From NCBI GenBank assembly GCA_016873215.1, contig VGXU01000011.1, forward strand, positions 1 through 53,562: a DNA stretch of 53,562 nt, in the 5' to 3' direction. The position numbers were made by a program, and so were the translations under genes. Positions 17,401 through 25,837 of the stretch are shown one piece after another. This DNA is from Planctomycetota bacterium (GTDB lineage: Bacteria > Planctomycetota > Phycisphaerae > Sedimentisphaerales > Anaerohalosphaeraceae). Under the pieces are notes generated by a model. The model ran no database searches. It saw nothing but the letters and a program-made list of their open reading frames with translations, and was not told the origin of the DNA. Every line of letters begins with the position of its first letter. Within the stretch, counting starts at the first letter, position 1.

Positions 17401-19215
17401 ATGGACACGCGAATGATTGAATTATTGGCACCGGCAAGGGATGCGAAAACCGCGATAACGGCGATAGAATGCGGTGCGGACGCGGTGTATATCGGCGCGC
17501 CGCGGTTTGGTGCCCGGCAGGCGGCGGGCAGCAGCCTTGACGACATCCGCCGGGTGGTGGAATTTGCTCATCCGTATTATGTGAAGGTTTATGCGGCGCT
17601 GAATACACTGCTGTATGATGAAGAGCTGGCGGAGGCGGAGAAAATAATTCGCCAATTATACGACATCGGTGTTGACGGGGTGATAGTTCAGGATGCGGGC
17701 TTGCTGGATGCGGATTTGCCGGCGATATCGCTGATTGCCAGTACGCAGATGAATAATGATTCGACGGAGAAGGTGAAATTTCTGGAGGGGGTGGGGTTTT
17801 CGCGGGCAATTCTGGCGCGGGAATTGACGCTGTCGCAGATTCGGGAGATTCGGAAGCACACGTCGATTGAGCTGGAATGTTTTATCCACGGCGCGCTGTG
17901 CGTGGGAGCCAGCGGCCAATGTTATTTGAGTTATGCCATCGGTGGCCGCAGCGGCAATCGCGGGGTCTGCGCGCAGCCGTGCCGGAGGATATATACGCTG
18001 AAGGATAAATCCGGCGGTGTTGTTGTGAAGAATAGATACCTGTTGTCGCTGAAGGATTTGAATTTGTCGGGGTACCTGGAAGAGATGATTGACGCGGGCG
18101 TCTGCGCATTCAAGATTGAGGGGCGATTGAAGGATGCGTCTTACGTGGCCAATACGGTCGGATTCTATCGACAAAAATTGGATGCGATTCTGGCTAAAAA
18201 GGGATTGCGGAAAAGCTCGTCCGGCGGGGTGCGTCTGAATTTTACGCCGGATTTGGGTAAGACGTTTAATCGCGGCTATACGGATTATGGAATCGCCGCC
18301 AAATGCGAAAAGATGGGGGCAATGGATACACCCAAGTCCGTCGGTGAGTTTGCCGGCGTTGTGTCGCGCGTGGACAAGGGCGGTTTTGTTTTGGACGGCA
18401 AAGTAGAACTGCACAACGGCGACGGAATATGCTTTTTTGATACGCAAAATAACCTGGGCGGGACGGTGGTCAACGGCATTGAGGGACGTAAAATTAAGCC
18501 GCAGAAGATGGAGGATATCCGTGCGGGGATGAAAATCTATCGCAATTACGACCACGCGTTTAACAAGCTGCTGGAAAAAAATCCGGCACAGCGAAAAATT
18601 TTAATTTGGATGGTTCTGCGTGATACGAATGAAGGCGTTTCATTGACTGCCAAAGATGAAGACGGCAATGAGGCGATAGTGGACATTAAAATAGAGAAAA
18701 TACCGGCGCAAAAAAAAGACGCGGCGATGGAAACGATTCGGACGCAGTTGAAAAAATTAGGCGGTACGATTTTTGAGTGCGTTGAGGTGCGGGTCGAGAC
18801 GCCGGAGGTTTATTTTTTTGCGGTTTCGGCGATGAATGAATTGCGGCGGGCGGTGGTTGGAAAGCTGCTTGAGGCGCGTGAGCAAAACCGGCCGAGGAAA
18901 CGGGGCGGGGCGATACGCAATGCCGTGCCATATCCGGAAAAGCATCTGAGCTATCGGGGCAATGTGCTGAATACCAGGGCGCGGGCGTTTTATCTGCGGC
19001 ATGGCGTGGAGACGATAGACCCTGCGGCGGAGACGGGACTGGATTTGACGGGCGGGGTGGCGATGACGACGAAATATTGTCTGCGACGGGAGCTGGGATT
19101 GTGCGACGGCGCCGGACGCCAGTCGGAGGCGATGATTCTGGAGGATGAGGACGGCCAACAGTTTGAAGTAAAATTCCGCTGCGGTCCCTGCGGAATGGAA
19201 ATTGTTCCAAAGTGA
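17401..19215 (+). CDS. Peptidase family U32 protein with DUF3656 domain (RNA hydroxylase type)
   Basis: The family signature is clear at ECFIHGALCVGASGQCYLS (about residues 160-178), and the four-Cys cluster region continues into GNRGVCAQPCRR. The 604-residue length and the middle domain (DUF3656-like, about 300-500) place it with the RlhA/YdcP group rather than short TrhP-like members. In bacteria, U32 proteins are now known to act in hydroxylation of tRNA uridine (TrhP) or 23S rRNA cytidine (RlhA) rather than as proteases; the exact target is inferred. The open frame extends 29 codons further upstream, but ATG 17401 (MDTRMIELLAPARDAKTA) matches where family members begin; ATG 17413 is also possible. 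The gene stands alone, divergent from the LptC-like operon. Confidence 0.82.
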   Translation: MDTRMIELLAPARDAKTAITAIECGADAVYIGAPRFGARQAAGSSLDDIRRVVEFAHPYYVKVYAALNTLLYDEELAEAEKIIRQLYDIGVDGVIVQDAGLLDADLPAISLIASTQMNNDSTEKVKFLEGVGFSRAILARELTLSQIREIRKHTSIELECFIHGALCVGASGQCYLSYAIGGRSGNRGVCAQPCRRIYTLKDKSGGVVVKNRYLLSLKDLNLSGYLEEMIDAGVCAFKIEGRLKDASYVANTVGFYRQKLDAILAKKGLRKSSSGGVRLNFTPDLGKTFNRGYTDYGIAAKCEKMGAMDTPKSVGEFAGVVSRVDKGGFVLDGKVELHNGDGICFFDTQNNLGGTVVNGIEGRKIKPQKMEDIRAGMKIYRNYDHAFNKLLEKNPAQRKILIWMVLRDTNEGVSLTAKDEDGNEAIVDIKIEKIPAQKKDAAMETIRTQLKKLGGTIFECVEVRVETPEVYFFAVSAMNELRRAVVGKLLEAREQNRPRKRGGAIRNAVPYPEKHLSYRGNVLNTRARAFYLRHGVETIDPAAETGLDLTGGVAMTTKYCLRRELGLCDGAGRQSEAMILEDEDGQQFEVKFRCGPCGMEIVPK

Positions 19216-19289
19216 ATTTAAAATTCGAAACTTAAAAACCAAAACCAAAATTTAAAAATTTTAAATAGCTTATTTCTGTTTAATATTCA

Positions 19290-19300
19290 GCCCGAAGGGC
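19290..19300 (-). repeat. REP-like half copy downstream of the transposase gene
   Basis: GCCCGAAGGGC is the second palindrome of the repeat family. On the minus strand it is preceded by the spacer-like TTGAATAATGCC. It lies just beyond the stop codon of the RAYT gene, so repeats flank that gene on both sides. Confidence 0.6.
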
Positions 19301-19308
19301 GGCATTAT

Positions 19309-19761
19309 TCAATCCAGATAATGTTGCGGGTCATAGTCGATGCCATGCCGTTCCAAAAATGATTTCAATTCATCGGCAAAGCTGACTATCTTGTGATGTT
19401 CCTGTTGATTTTCAATATATTGCCTGACGCGATTGACCGATGATTCACTCACGGTAAAGCTGGAAAATCCGTTTTGCCATTGATAACCAAGAGGGAGGTC
19501 AAATCGCTCCTTGAGCCAGCGGGATGAATTGGCTTTCAATTTGCCGACGAAATCCGAGACGGCCAATGCAGGTTTGATTTTGGCCAAAAGATGAATATGA
19601 TCGGAGACGCTGTTAATTACAAGAATAACGCTTTCCTGCGATTGTGCGATACCGCAAAGGTAGCGGTGTGTTTCGTTGCGAAAACGGTCTTCTATGATGC
19701 CGCAGCGGTCTTTGGTGCTGAAGATAATATGATAAAGATTGTTTGCAAATGTGTGTCCCAT
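19309..19761 (-). CDS. REP-associated tyrosine transposase (RAYT, Y1/HUH family)
   Basis: A 150-residue HUH single-strand endonuclease of the IS200-like TnpA/RAYT group. It starts MGHTFANNLYHIIFSTKDRC, has the metal-binding HUH pair in SDHIHLLAKI (about residues 54-63), and the catalytic tyrosine in VRQYIENQQEHH (about residue 115). Family members cut and rejoin palindromic DNA of the REP type. The ribosome site AAGGAG is well placed. It is intact and sits directly beside an array of palindromic repeats (19778-20235), with one more half copy after its stop, which fits a domesticated transposase acting on these repeats. No separate insertion-sequence ends or TnpB gene are visible. Activity is an inference. 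Confidence 0.88.
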   Translation of the reverse strand: MGHTFANNLYHIIFSTKDRCGIIEDRFRNETHRYLCGIAQSQESVILVINSVSDHIHLLAKIKPALAVSDFVGKLKANSSRWLKERFDLPLGYQWQNGFSSFTVSESSVNRVRQYIENQQEHHKIVSFADELKSFLERHGIDYDPQHYLD

Positions 19762-19777
19762 GGAATCTCCTTCTGTC

Positions 19778-20235
19778 GCCCCCTGCGGGGGCTTGAAATA
19801 GTGAGTTGGTTCTCCTTTTTTTCCACGGGCTAACGCCCGTGGCTACACTATATCGCCGCCTGCGGCGGCTCGAAACAAATAATACTATTTTTTCCACGGG
19901 CTAACGCCCGAGGCTACACTATATCACCGCCTGCAGCGGCTAAAATAAAAAACAAAATTGGTTCAGAGTTTTTCTCTCATCCATCCGCCACGGGCTAACG
20001 CCCGTGGCTACATCATGCCGCCCTGACGGGCTTTTAATTTGTTTGTAATCGATTATGTCTTACCTTTGTATTCGCGGACAATATATTATAGTTTCATCCA
20101 CAGAGTGGAAGTAAAAAACCGGGATTATTCGTTTTTTAGCTCGTAGAGCGACATATTGCAGCCACACCCACAAGGGTGTGGAACAAAAATATCTCATAAA
20201 CAAATTGAGTCCCCGCAGGGGACGGCATAGTGTCG
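19778..20235. repeat. Array of REP-like double palindromes beside the RAYT gene
   Basis: Template: palindrome 1, a 12-nt spacer, palindrome 2. Plus-strand copies: 19823-19869 (CCACGGGC-TAAC-GCCCGTGG, CTACACTATATC, GCCGCC-TGC-GGCGGC); 19894-19940 (same with one stem mismatch); 19988-20031 (spacer CTACATCATGCC, then GCCC-TGAC-GGGC). Minus-strand copy 20139-20181: CCACACCC/GGGTGTGG arms, spacer CTGCAATATGTC, then GCTC-TAC-GAGC. Half copies lie at 19778-19792 (GCCCCC-TGC-GGGGGC) and 20209-20235 (GTCCCC-GCA-GGGGAC plus spacer, running up to the stop codon of the next gene). A degenerate copy may lie at 20086-20108. Stems vary while spacer length and layout are constant. Confidence 0.85.
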
Positions 20236-20919
20236 CTATGAAGCGGTAATTGCCTCTCTAATGATGTTGCTCAATTTAAACCAGAAATCTTGAATAGTTT
20301 TAAGTGAACGCCAGCAAAAAGATGTTTCGATAAGAAGTTGTTTTTCATCTATTGTGATCCCGTCAGTTTCTTCAATAAAATCTTGCAAGCAGTAGATATC
20401 TTTCCCTTTGTCGTCGCAGCGTCCCAGATTGTGGGCGATGACATTCCGAATTTTGTATAGCTTCTCTATGGTATTCCAGTCGCAGGAAGAAGTATCGGCT
20501 TGTATGGCTTTTTCTATATTTTTTTGAATGCAGTCAATTGTTGATTTCCCCTTTTTCTCCCCAATTCCCTTGTACGACAAAAGATCCCCATATATTCTCG
20601 TCAGGTATGACTCGAAATACGAAGTTAAAGATAATATAAATGTTTCTTTCCACATTTCTTGAAAAAAGGTTTCCCAGTAGTGCGGATAATTCCATTCAAA
20701 GAATTCATCGCGTTTGTTCTTAGGTAATCTATTGAGTTTTTCTGTAAATTCGGTGCCGGACTTTTTGGCCTGTTCGGCCATGAAATCTTCTACTGTCTTG
20801 AAGTAAAAACGGAGTTCCTCTATCGCATCGTTAAAAAAACTACATTGAATGTCAAAATGTTCAAGACATCCACTGCGATTATCGCCAAACATGTCGTCTA
20901 TATCTTCGGTATTATCCAT
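20236..20919 (-). CDS. HEPN-like protein, possible ribonuclease
   Basis: The 227-residue protein is acidic at the N-terminus and mostly helical. Residues 158-163 read RNVIAH, the R-x4-H motif that marks HEPN-fold RNases, in the setting LYKIRNVIAHNLG, common in HEPN proteins of defence, toxin-antitoxin and abortive-infection systems. Upstream, ILSLTSYFESYLTRIYGDLL (about residues 95-114) resembles the first helix pair of RiboL-PSP/MAE_28990-type HEPN proteins. No antitoxin or nucleotidyltransferase gene is next to it: one neighbour is the REP-like array, which touches its stop codon, and the other is a metabolic gene. It may be a stand-alone stress or defence RNase or a non-catalytic relative. 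The ribosome site is weak. Composition is more AT-rich than its neighbours, suggesting transfer. Confidence 0.55.
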   Translation of the reverse strand: MDNTEDIDDMFGDNRSGCLEHFDIQCSFFNDAIEELRFYFKTVEDFMAEQAKKSGTEFTEKLNRLPKNKRDEFFEWNYPHYWETFFQEMWKETFILSLTSYFESYLTRIYGDLLSYKGIGEKKGKSTIDCIQKNIEKAIQADTSSCDWNTIEKLYKIRNVIAHNLGRCDDKGKDIYCLQDFIEETDGITIDEKQLLIETSFCWRSLKTIQDFWFKLSNIIREAITAS

Positions 20920-20954
20920 GGACTTCTAAATTCACAAAAACGGGAGTATGTCCT

Positions 20955-22145
20955 TTACTTATCTATTGTTTTTCCGTCAATGATTTTCCAGGGCAGGCCG
21001 TAGAGGTTGAGGTCGGCCATAAAGGGGTCGGGGTCGAATTGTTCCATATTAAATACGCCCTTGCCTTTCCATTTGCCTTCTAAAATCATCTTTGCGCCAA
21101 TCATCGCAGGGACGCCGGTGGTGTAAGAGACGGCCTGAGCTTTGGTTTCTTTGTAACATTCGGCGTGGTCGCAGACGTTGTAAATCATCATCTTTTTTTG
21201 TTTGCCGTCTTTGACGCCGTCGAAGATGACGCCGATGGAGGTCTTGCCTTTGTAATTGACGCCGAGCGAGCCGGGGTCGGGCAGGACGGCCTTCAAAAAT
21301 TGCAGCGGGATGATTTTGTGGCCTTCGTATTCGACGGGGTCGATGCGGGTCATTCCGACATTCTGCAGGACGCGGAGGTGCGTCAGATATTGTTCGCCGA
21401 AGGTCATCCAGAAGCGGATGCGTTTGAGGCCTTTGATATTCTTAACCAGCGATTCGAGTTCTTCGTGGTAGAGCAGGTAAGAGGCCTTGGGGCCGACTTC
21501 GGGATAGTCGATGTCTTTGCGGATGCTCATCGGGTCGATTTCGACCCATTTGCCGGAGTCCCAGTATTTGCCTTTCTGCGTGACTTCGCGGATGTTGATT
21601 TCAGGGTTGAAGTTGGTGGCGAAGGGGTGGCCGTGGTCGCCGGCGTTGCAATCGACAATATCGACATAGTGGATTTCGTCGTAGTAATGTTTTTGGGCGT
21701 AGGCGCAGAAGACATTGGTAACGCCGGGGTCGAACCCGCTGCCGAGGAGGGCCATAATACCTTTGGCTTTGTAGCGGTCCTGATAGGCCCACTGCCACTT
21801 GTACTCAAACTTGGCCACATCTTTCGGTTCGTAATTGGCCGTGTCGAGGTAGTCCACCCCGGCCTCAAGACAAGCGTCCATAATCGGCAAATCCTGATAT
21901 GGCAGCGCGATATTGAGCACCAGTTTGGGCTTGTGTTTGCGAATCAGAGCGACGGTCTGTTTGACGTTGTCGGCGTCCACCTGCTCGACCGTGATGGGCC
22001 GGTTAATGCCGGCGGCGATATCCTGACATTTTTTAATTGTCCGACTGGCCAGCACGATTTCCGAAAAGACCTGCGGTAACTGGGCACATTTGTGTACGAC
22101 GACGTTGCCGACGCCGCCGGCGCCGATAATCAAAACCTTTGCCAT
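20955..22145 (-). CDS. Carboxynorspermidine/saccharopine dehydrogenase family protein
   Basis: The 396-residue enzyme most likely forms carboxy(nor)spermidine from aspartate semialdehyde and a diamine with NADPH, the first step of the alternative spermidine route. Evidence: an N-terminal Rossmann motif GAGGVGNVVVHKCAQ (about residues 7-21), LDTANYEP (about 103), the GSGFDPGVTNVFCAYAQKHY block (about 135), and total length typical of carboxynorspermidine dehydrogenase rather than lysine-pathway saccharopine dehydrogenase. The start at 22145 (MAKVLIIGAGG) is favoured by GGAGG seven bases upstream; the open frame continues 18 codons further without a ribosome site. The usual decarboxylase partner (NspC) is not in the window. 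Saccharopine dehydrogenase is the alternative. Confidence 0.85.
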   Translation of the reverse strand: MAKVLIIGAGGVGNVVVHKCAQLPQVFSEIVLASRTIKKCQDIAAGINRPITVEQVDADNVKQTVALIRKHKPKLVLNIALPYQDLPIMDACLEAGVDYLDTANYEPKDVAKFEYKWQWAYQDRYKAKGIMALLGSGFDPGVTNVFCAYAQKHYYDEIHYVDIVDCNAGDHGHPFATNFNPEINIREVTQKGKYWDSGKWVEIDPMSIRKDIDYPEVGPKASYLLYHEELESLVKNIKGLKRIRFWMTFGEQYLTHLRVLQNVGMTRIDPVEYEGHKIIPLQFLKAVLPDPGSLGVNYKGKTSIGVIFDGVKDGKQKKMMIYNVCDHAECYKETKAQAVSYTTGVPAMIGAKMILEGKWKGKGVFNMEQFDPDPFMADLNLYGLPWKIIDGKTIDK

Positions 22146-22494
22146 CCTAAAGCCTCCGTACTGTAAAAGGTTATTTTCTGCAAGAATCCGTAAAATCAAC
22201 GTTAAGAGTATATTCGGCCGGGCGGTAAAATCCAGTTTTTTTGTAATGTTTTCCAGGGCGGGATCTAAATAGGTTCTTCTGATGTCCTTTATAATTACAG
22301 CTTATCTTAAGACTGCAAAATATGTTTCTTGATACTATTATAGCGTTTTTTGACAAAATTCGGAGGTGAATTCCTCTTCAAGAGCGAAACTTATGAAAAC
22401 CCCTTGTCCCTGCAAATTTAATTTGGTAGAATGCCCTCCGCTTTATGCTGTATAAAATGACATAACCACTGCGGCTTTAAGGGAGAATGAATCG
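22146..22494. other. Intergenic region between divergent genes
   Basis: 349 bp, AT-rich. It should hold promoters for the dehydrogenase (leftward) and for the DUF4954 gene (rightward). A TATAAA at 22451-22456 is a possible -10 for the latter, without a good -35 at the right distance. A TTGACA at 22350-22355 lacks a matching -10. No RNA gene or repeat was recognised. Confidence 0.4.
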
Positions 22495-24699
22495 ATGGAC
22501 CATGTATCAATACAACCGTCCGGCAGCATCGGCAGGAATTTCATCCCGTCAGAGTTTCTTCCGCCCGGCAAAGACGAATACTATCTTCGCAATGAGCAAA
22601 ATAATCGCCCGGCCGGGCAGTGGCGACAATTGCGGGCCGAAGAATTGGAGCAACTTGTCAAAAACGGGAACACCTCCAGCAACTGGGACGAACTTCTTGT
22701 CTCCGAAGAATTTGACCCGCAATTAATTCGCAACACGGATTTCTTCGGACTGGTGCGCATTGGTCGGCTGCGGAATGTGATCCTGGAACACCACGAGCTT
22801 CAGATTTCCGCCGGCATCAGCAACAGTGTTATTGTCGCCTGCGACATCGGCGACGACGCGGCGATTCACGGCGTGCGATACCTGGCGCACTATATCATCG
22901 GCGACCGATGCATTCTGGCCAATGTTGACGAGATGCACACGACCAACCATGCCAAATTCGGCAACGGGATTGTGAAGGAAGGCGAGGATGAAAATGTTCG
23001 CGTATGGCTGGACCTGATGAACGAGACGGGATGCCGGAAGGTGCTGCCGTTTGAGGGGATGATTCCGGCCGACGCGTATCTGTGGGCCAAATATCGTGAC
23101 GACAAGGCCCTGATGGCCAAATTCAAGGAGATGACGCAAAAGCGGTTTGATTCGCGTCGCGGCTATTACGGAACGGTCGGCGAACAATGCGTCATCAAGA
23201 ATTGCCGGATTCTCAAAGACGTCAAAATCGGTTCATACTGCTATATCAAAGGCGCCAATAAGCTTAAAAATCTGGCGATTCATTCCTCGGCGCAGGAGCC
23301 GGCGCAAATCGGCGAAGGTGTGGAATTAGTCAATGGGATTATCGGTTTCGGCTGTCATATTTTCTACGGCTGCAAGGCGGTGCGTTTTATCCTGGGCGAC
23401 AATTCCAACCTGAAATACGGCGCTCGGCTGATTAATTCATTCTTGGGCGACAACTCGACGATTTCGTGCTGCGAGGTGCTCAATAACCTGATTTTCCCGG
23501 CGCATGAGCAGCATCATAACAATTCGTTTTTGATTGCGTCGGTGGTTTTGGGGCAAAGCAATATGGCCGCCGGCGTGACGGTCGGGTCCAATCATAACAG
23601 CCGGGCCAACGACAACGAAGTGCAGGCGGGACGCGGATTCTGGCCGGGGCTGTGCACCAGCGTCAAACATTCCTGCAGGTTCGCATCGTTTACGCTGCTG
23701 GCCAAGGGCGATTACCCGACGGAGATGGATATTCCGCTGCCGTTTGCGCTGCTCAATGACAATACTTCCGACGACCAGCTTGAGGTGATGCCGGCGTTCT
23801 GGTGGATGTTCAATATGTACGCGCTGGCGCGGAACACCTCGAAGTTTCTGGGCCGGGACAAGCGTGTCAATAAGATTCAGCATATTGAGTTTGAGTCTCT
23901 GGCGCCGGATACGGTGGAAGAGATTTTTCACGGGCGGCGTCTTCTGGAGATATGGACGGGCAAGGCCGAGCTTCGCCGGGCGGGGAAATACAAAGACAGC
24001 CTGTCGCAGGATGAGTTGGCCCGAATCGGCAAAGACATCCTGAACGGGCCGCAGGAGCGTGCGGCCGGATTGGAAATTCTCGGCGAAAAGATGGAAAAAT
24101 CGCAGCGCAAGGCGGTCATCGTCAAGGCGTGGGAAGGTTATCATGCTTACGGGCAGATGCTGTTGTACTACGCCGTTAAAAATCTGATTGAGTATCTGCG
24201 GTTCAATACCAGCGCGAATTTTGGTGCGATGCAAAAGGCCCTGAAGGGTCCGCGGGTACGGGAGTGGGGCAATCTTGGCGGGCAGCTTGCCCCGGCCAAA
24301 GATATCGACCAGCTTCGCGCGGACGCCGGCGGCGGGAAACTCGCTTCGTGGGACGACATTCACAAGCGATATGATGCGCTGTGGGCGGCCTATCCGCTGG
24401 AAAAGCAAAAACACGCGATGGCTTCGCTGTGTGAGATTTACGGCGCTGCAGAATTGAAAAAAGAACAATGGCAGGATGCCCTGCAGAAATCCGTCGGCGT
24501 TCAGGAATACGTTCGCGACCAGGTTTATATTACCCGCAAGAAAGATTTTGACAATTCCTTCCGGCAGGCGACGTTCCGGAATATGGACGAGATGACGGCT
24601 GCCATTGGAACGATAGAAGATAACGGTTTTGTCAAGCAGGTACGCACCGAAACGGAACAGTTCAAACAACAGGTCGCTGAGATACTTCAGCGGGGTTGA
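22495..24699 (+). CDS. DUF4954 family protein (hexapeptide beta-helix fold)
   Basis: The 734-residue protein matches the DUF4954 family of Bacteroidota and Planctomycetota. The middle part (about residues 90-400) shows left-handed beta-helix character as in nucleotidyltransferase/acyltransferase-like proteins: repeated hydrophobic-Gly patterns such as VIVACDIGDDAAIHGV, YIIGDRCILANV, GVELVNGIIGFGCHIFYGC and RLINSFLGDNSTISCCEVLN. A conserved ending block, AGRGFWPGLCTSVKHSCRFA, precedes a helical C-terminal region (about 480-734). Function is unknown; sugar-nucleotide handling is an inference from the fold and from the SIS-domain sugar-phosphate protein 45 bp downstream on the same strand. GGGAG precedes the ATG. 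It ends with TGA. Confidence 0.8.
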   Translation: MDHVSIQPSGSIGRNFIPSEFLPPGKDEYYLRNEQNNRPAGQWRQLRAEELEQLVKNGNTSSNWDELLVSEEFDPQLIRNTDFFGLVRIGRLRNVILEHHELQISAGISNSVIVACDIGDDAAIHGVRYLAHYIIGDRCILANVDEMHTTNHAKFGNGIVKEGEDENVRVWLDLMNETGCRKVLPFEGMIPADAYLWAKYRDDKALMAKFKEMTQKRFDSRRGYYGTVGEQCVIKNCRILKDVKIGSYCYIKGANKLKNLAIHSSAQEPAQIGEGVELVNGIIGFGCHIFYGCKAVRFILGDNSNLKYGARLINSFLGDNSTISCCEVLNNLIFPAHEQHHNNSFLIASVVLGQSNMAAGVTVGSNHNSRANDNEVQAGRGFWPGLCTSVKHSCRFASFTLLAKGDYPTEMDIPLPFALLNDNTSDDQLEVMPAFWWMFNMYALARNTSKFLGRDKRVNKIQHIEFESLAPDTVEEIFHGRRLLEIWTGKAELRRAGKYKDSLSQDELARIGKDILNGPQERAAGLEILGEKMEKSQRKAVIVKAWEGYHAYGQMLLYYAVKNLIEYLRFNTSANFGAMQKALKGPRVREWGNLGGQLAPAKDIDQLRADAGGGKLASWDDIHKRYDALWAAYPLEKQKHAMASLCEIYGAAELKKEQWQDALQKSVGVQEYVRDQVYITRKKDFDNSFRQATFRNMDEMTAAIGTIEDNGFVKQVRTETEQFKQQVAEILQRG

Positions 24700-24744
24700 A
24701 AATGAAAAGCGAAAAATTTATTTCTACGTAAAGGAGAAGAACGC

Positions 24745-25761
24745 ATGAATTTACAGGACACCAAGTACGCCAAACACGCACTGGTTCAGGAAATGATGGA
24801 CACGGTCAAAGTCGTCAAATCGTTTAACCTCAACCAGACGAAAGAAGTGGCCGGGCAGATTAAATCCGCCGGCCGACTGCTGATGACGGGGGAAGGTTCC
24901 AGCCGGATTTTCCCGGCCAAGAACGCCATCCGAAAATCGCTGAAGTGGGGCATGGGGCTGAACATTTTCACCGAAGGTTCTCGTCAGGCTGCGCAGTATG
25001 ACCTGGCCAAATTCGCCGTATTCTGCGCATCCAATTCCGGGCGAACCAAGGAAGTGGTTTTGTTGGCGAAGAAACTGGCCGAGATAGGAAACAAAAACCG
25101 CTTTGGTCTGACGGCCAACGAGGGCACGATGCTGGCGGAAGCCTGCGCGAAGACATTTGTTCTGACCTGCGGGTGGGAACAGGCGGTTGCCGCGACCAAA
25201 AGCGTTATCGAGCAGGCGTTGTTTTATGAATCCATCCTGCGTCATATTACGGGCACGATTGGCGCGGTGGACTGCAAGAAACTTTCCAGTCAGGTTGAGA
25301 CGGCGCTGACGCTGTCCGTTCCGGCCGACATCGTGAAAACAGCCGTGAAGGCACCGACGATTTATTTCGCGGGATACAACGACGGCGTGGCGGAAGAACT
25401 GACGCTCAAGACCAACGAGATTACGCGGAAAAAGTCGGACTTTCTGGAAGGGACATACGCGGTTCACGGCATCGAAGAAGTGATGAGCCCGGCCGACATC
25501 GTTTTTGTCGTTGACCCCATCGAGGAAGAAATCGGCAAATTCCAGGAAGTGCTCAGCAAGGGCGTCGGTCTCAAAGTGGTGGCCATTGCCAACCGCGAAA
25601 CGCCGTTTCCCACGATTCGCGTTCCGGACGCCGGAGAATTGACGCCGTATGTTTATTTGTGTGCCGGCTGGAATGTGCTGGTCGAAATCGGATTAGCTTC
25701 AGGCATCAATCTGGATAAGCCGGAGCGGGCCAGAAAAGTCGGCAATGAGCTGATTGTATAA
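24745..25761 (+). CDS. SIS-domain sugar-phosphate isomerase-like protein
   Basis: The 338-residue protein carries two SIS domains like the isomerase half of GlmS or the AgaS/FrlB group. The first has LLMTGEGSSRIFPAKN (about residues 45-60) and the phosphosugar-binding CASNSGRTKEV (about 90-100). The second has IYFAGYNDGVAEELTLKTNE (about 210-229). The GlmS glutaminase half is absent. The start is well supported by AAGGAG. It follows the DUF4954 gene by 45 bp and is probably co-transcribed, so the pair may act on the same aminosugar phosphate. Substrate not determined. A bidirectional terminator separates it from converging dnaA. Confidence 0.82.
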   Translation: MNLQDTKYAKHALVQEMMDTVKVVKSFNLNQTKEVAGQIKSAGRLLMTGEGSSRIFPAKNAIRKSLKWGMGLNIFTEGSRQAAQYDLAKFAVFCASNSGRTKEVVLLAKKLAEIGNKNRFGLTANEGTMLAEACAKTFVLTCGWEQAVAATKSVIEQALFYESILRHITGTIGAVDCKKLSSQVETALTLSVPADIVKTAVKAPTIYFAGYNDGVAEELTLKTNEITRKKSDFLEGTYAVHGIEEVMSPADIVFVVDPIEEEIGKFQEVLSKGVGLKVVAIANRETPFPTIRVPDAGELTPYVYLCAGWNVLVEIGLASGINLDKPERARKVGNELIV

Positions 25762-25799
25762 GTTCCGGCAGCGGCGAGAAATTCCGAATCAAAAAGAAA

Positions 25800-25834
25800 A
25801 AGAGCCATTCGTTTTAACGGGTGGTTCTTTTTTT
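25800..25834. terminator. Bidirectional intrinsic terminator between converging genes
   Basis: AAGAGCCATTCG and CGGGTGGTTCTT form a 12-bp stem with three G-U pairs and a 6-nt loop, flanked by a T-run on the right and an A-run on the left. It lies between the SIS gene and the end of dnaA. Confidence 0.8.
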
Positions 25835-25837
25835 GTC

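Noticed and set aside
19778-20235. CRISPR-like array
   Set aside because: Units are palindromes of differing sequence and orientation without regular unique spacers; a RAYT gene is adjacent and no cas gene is seen.
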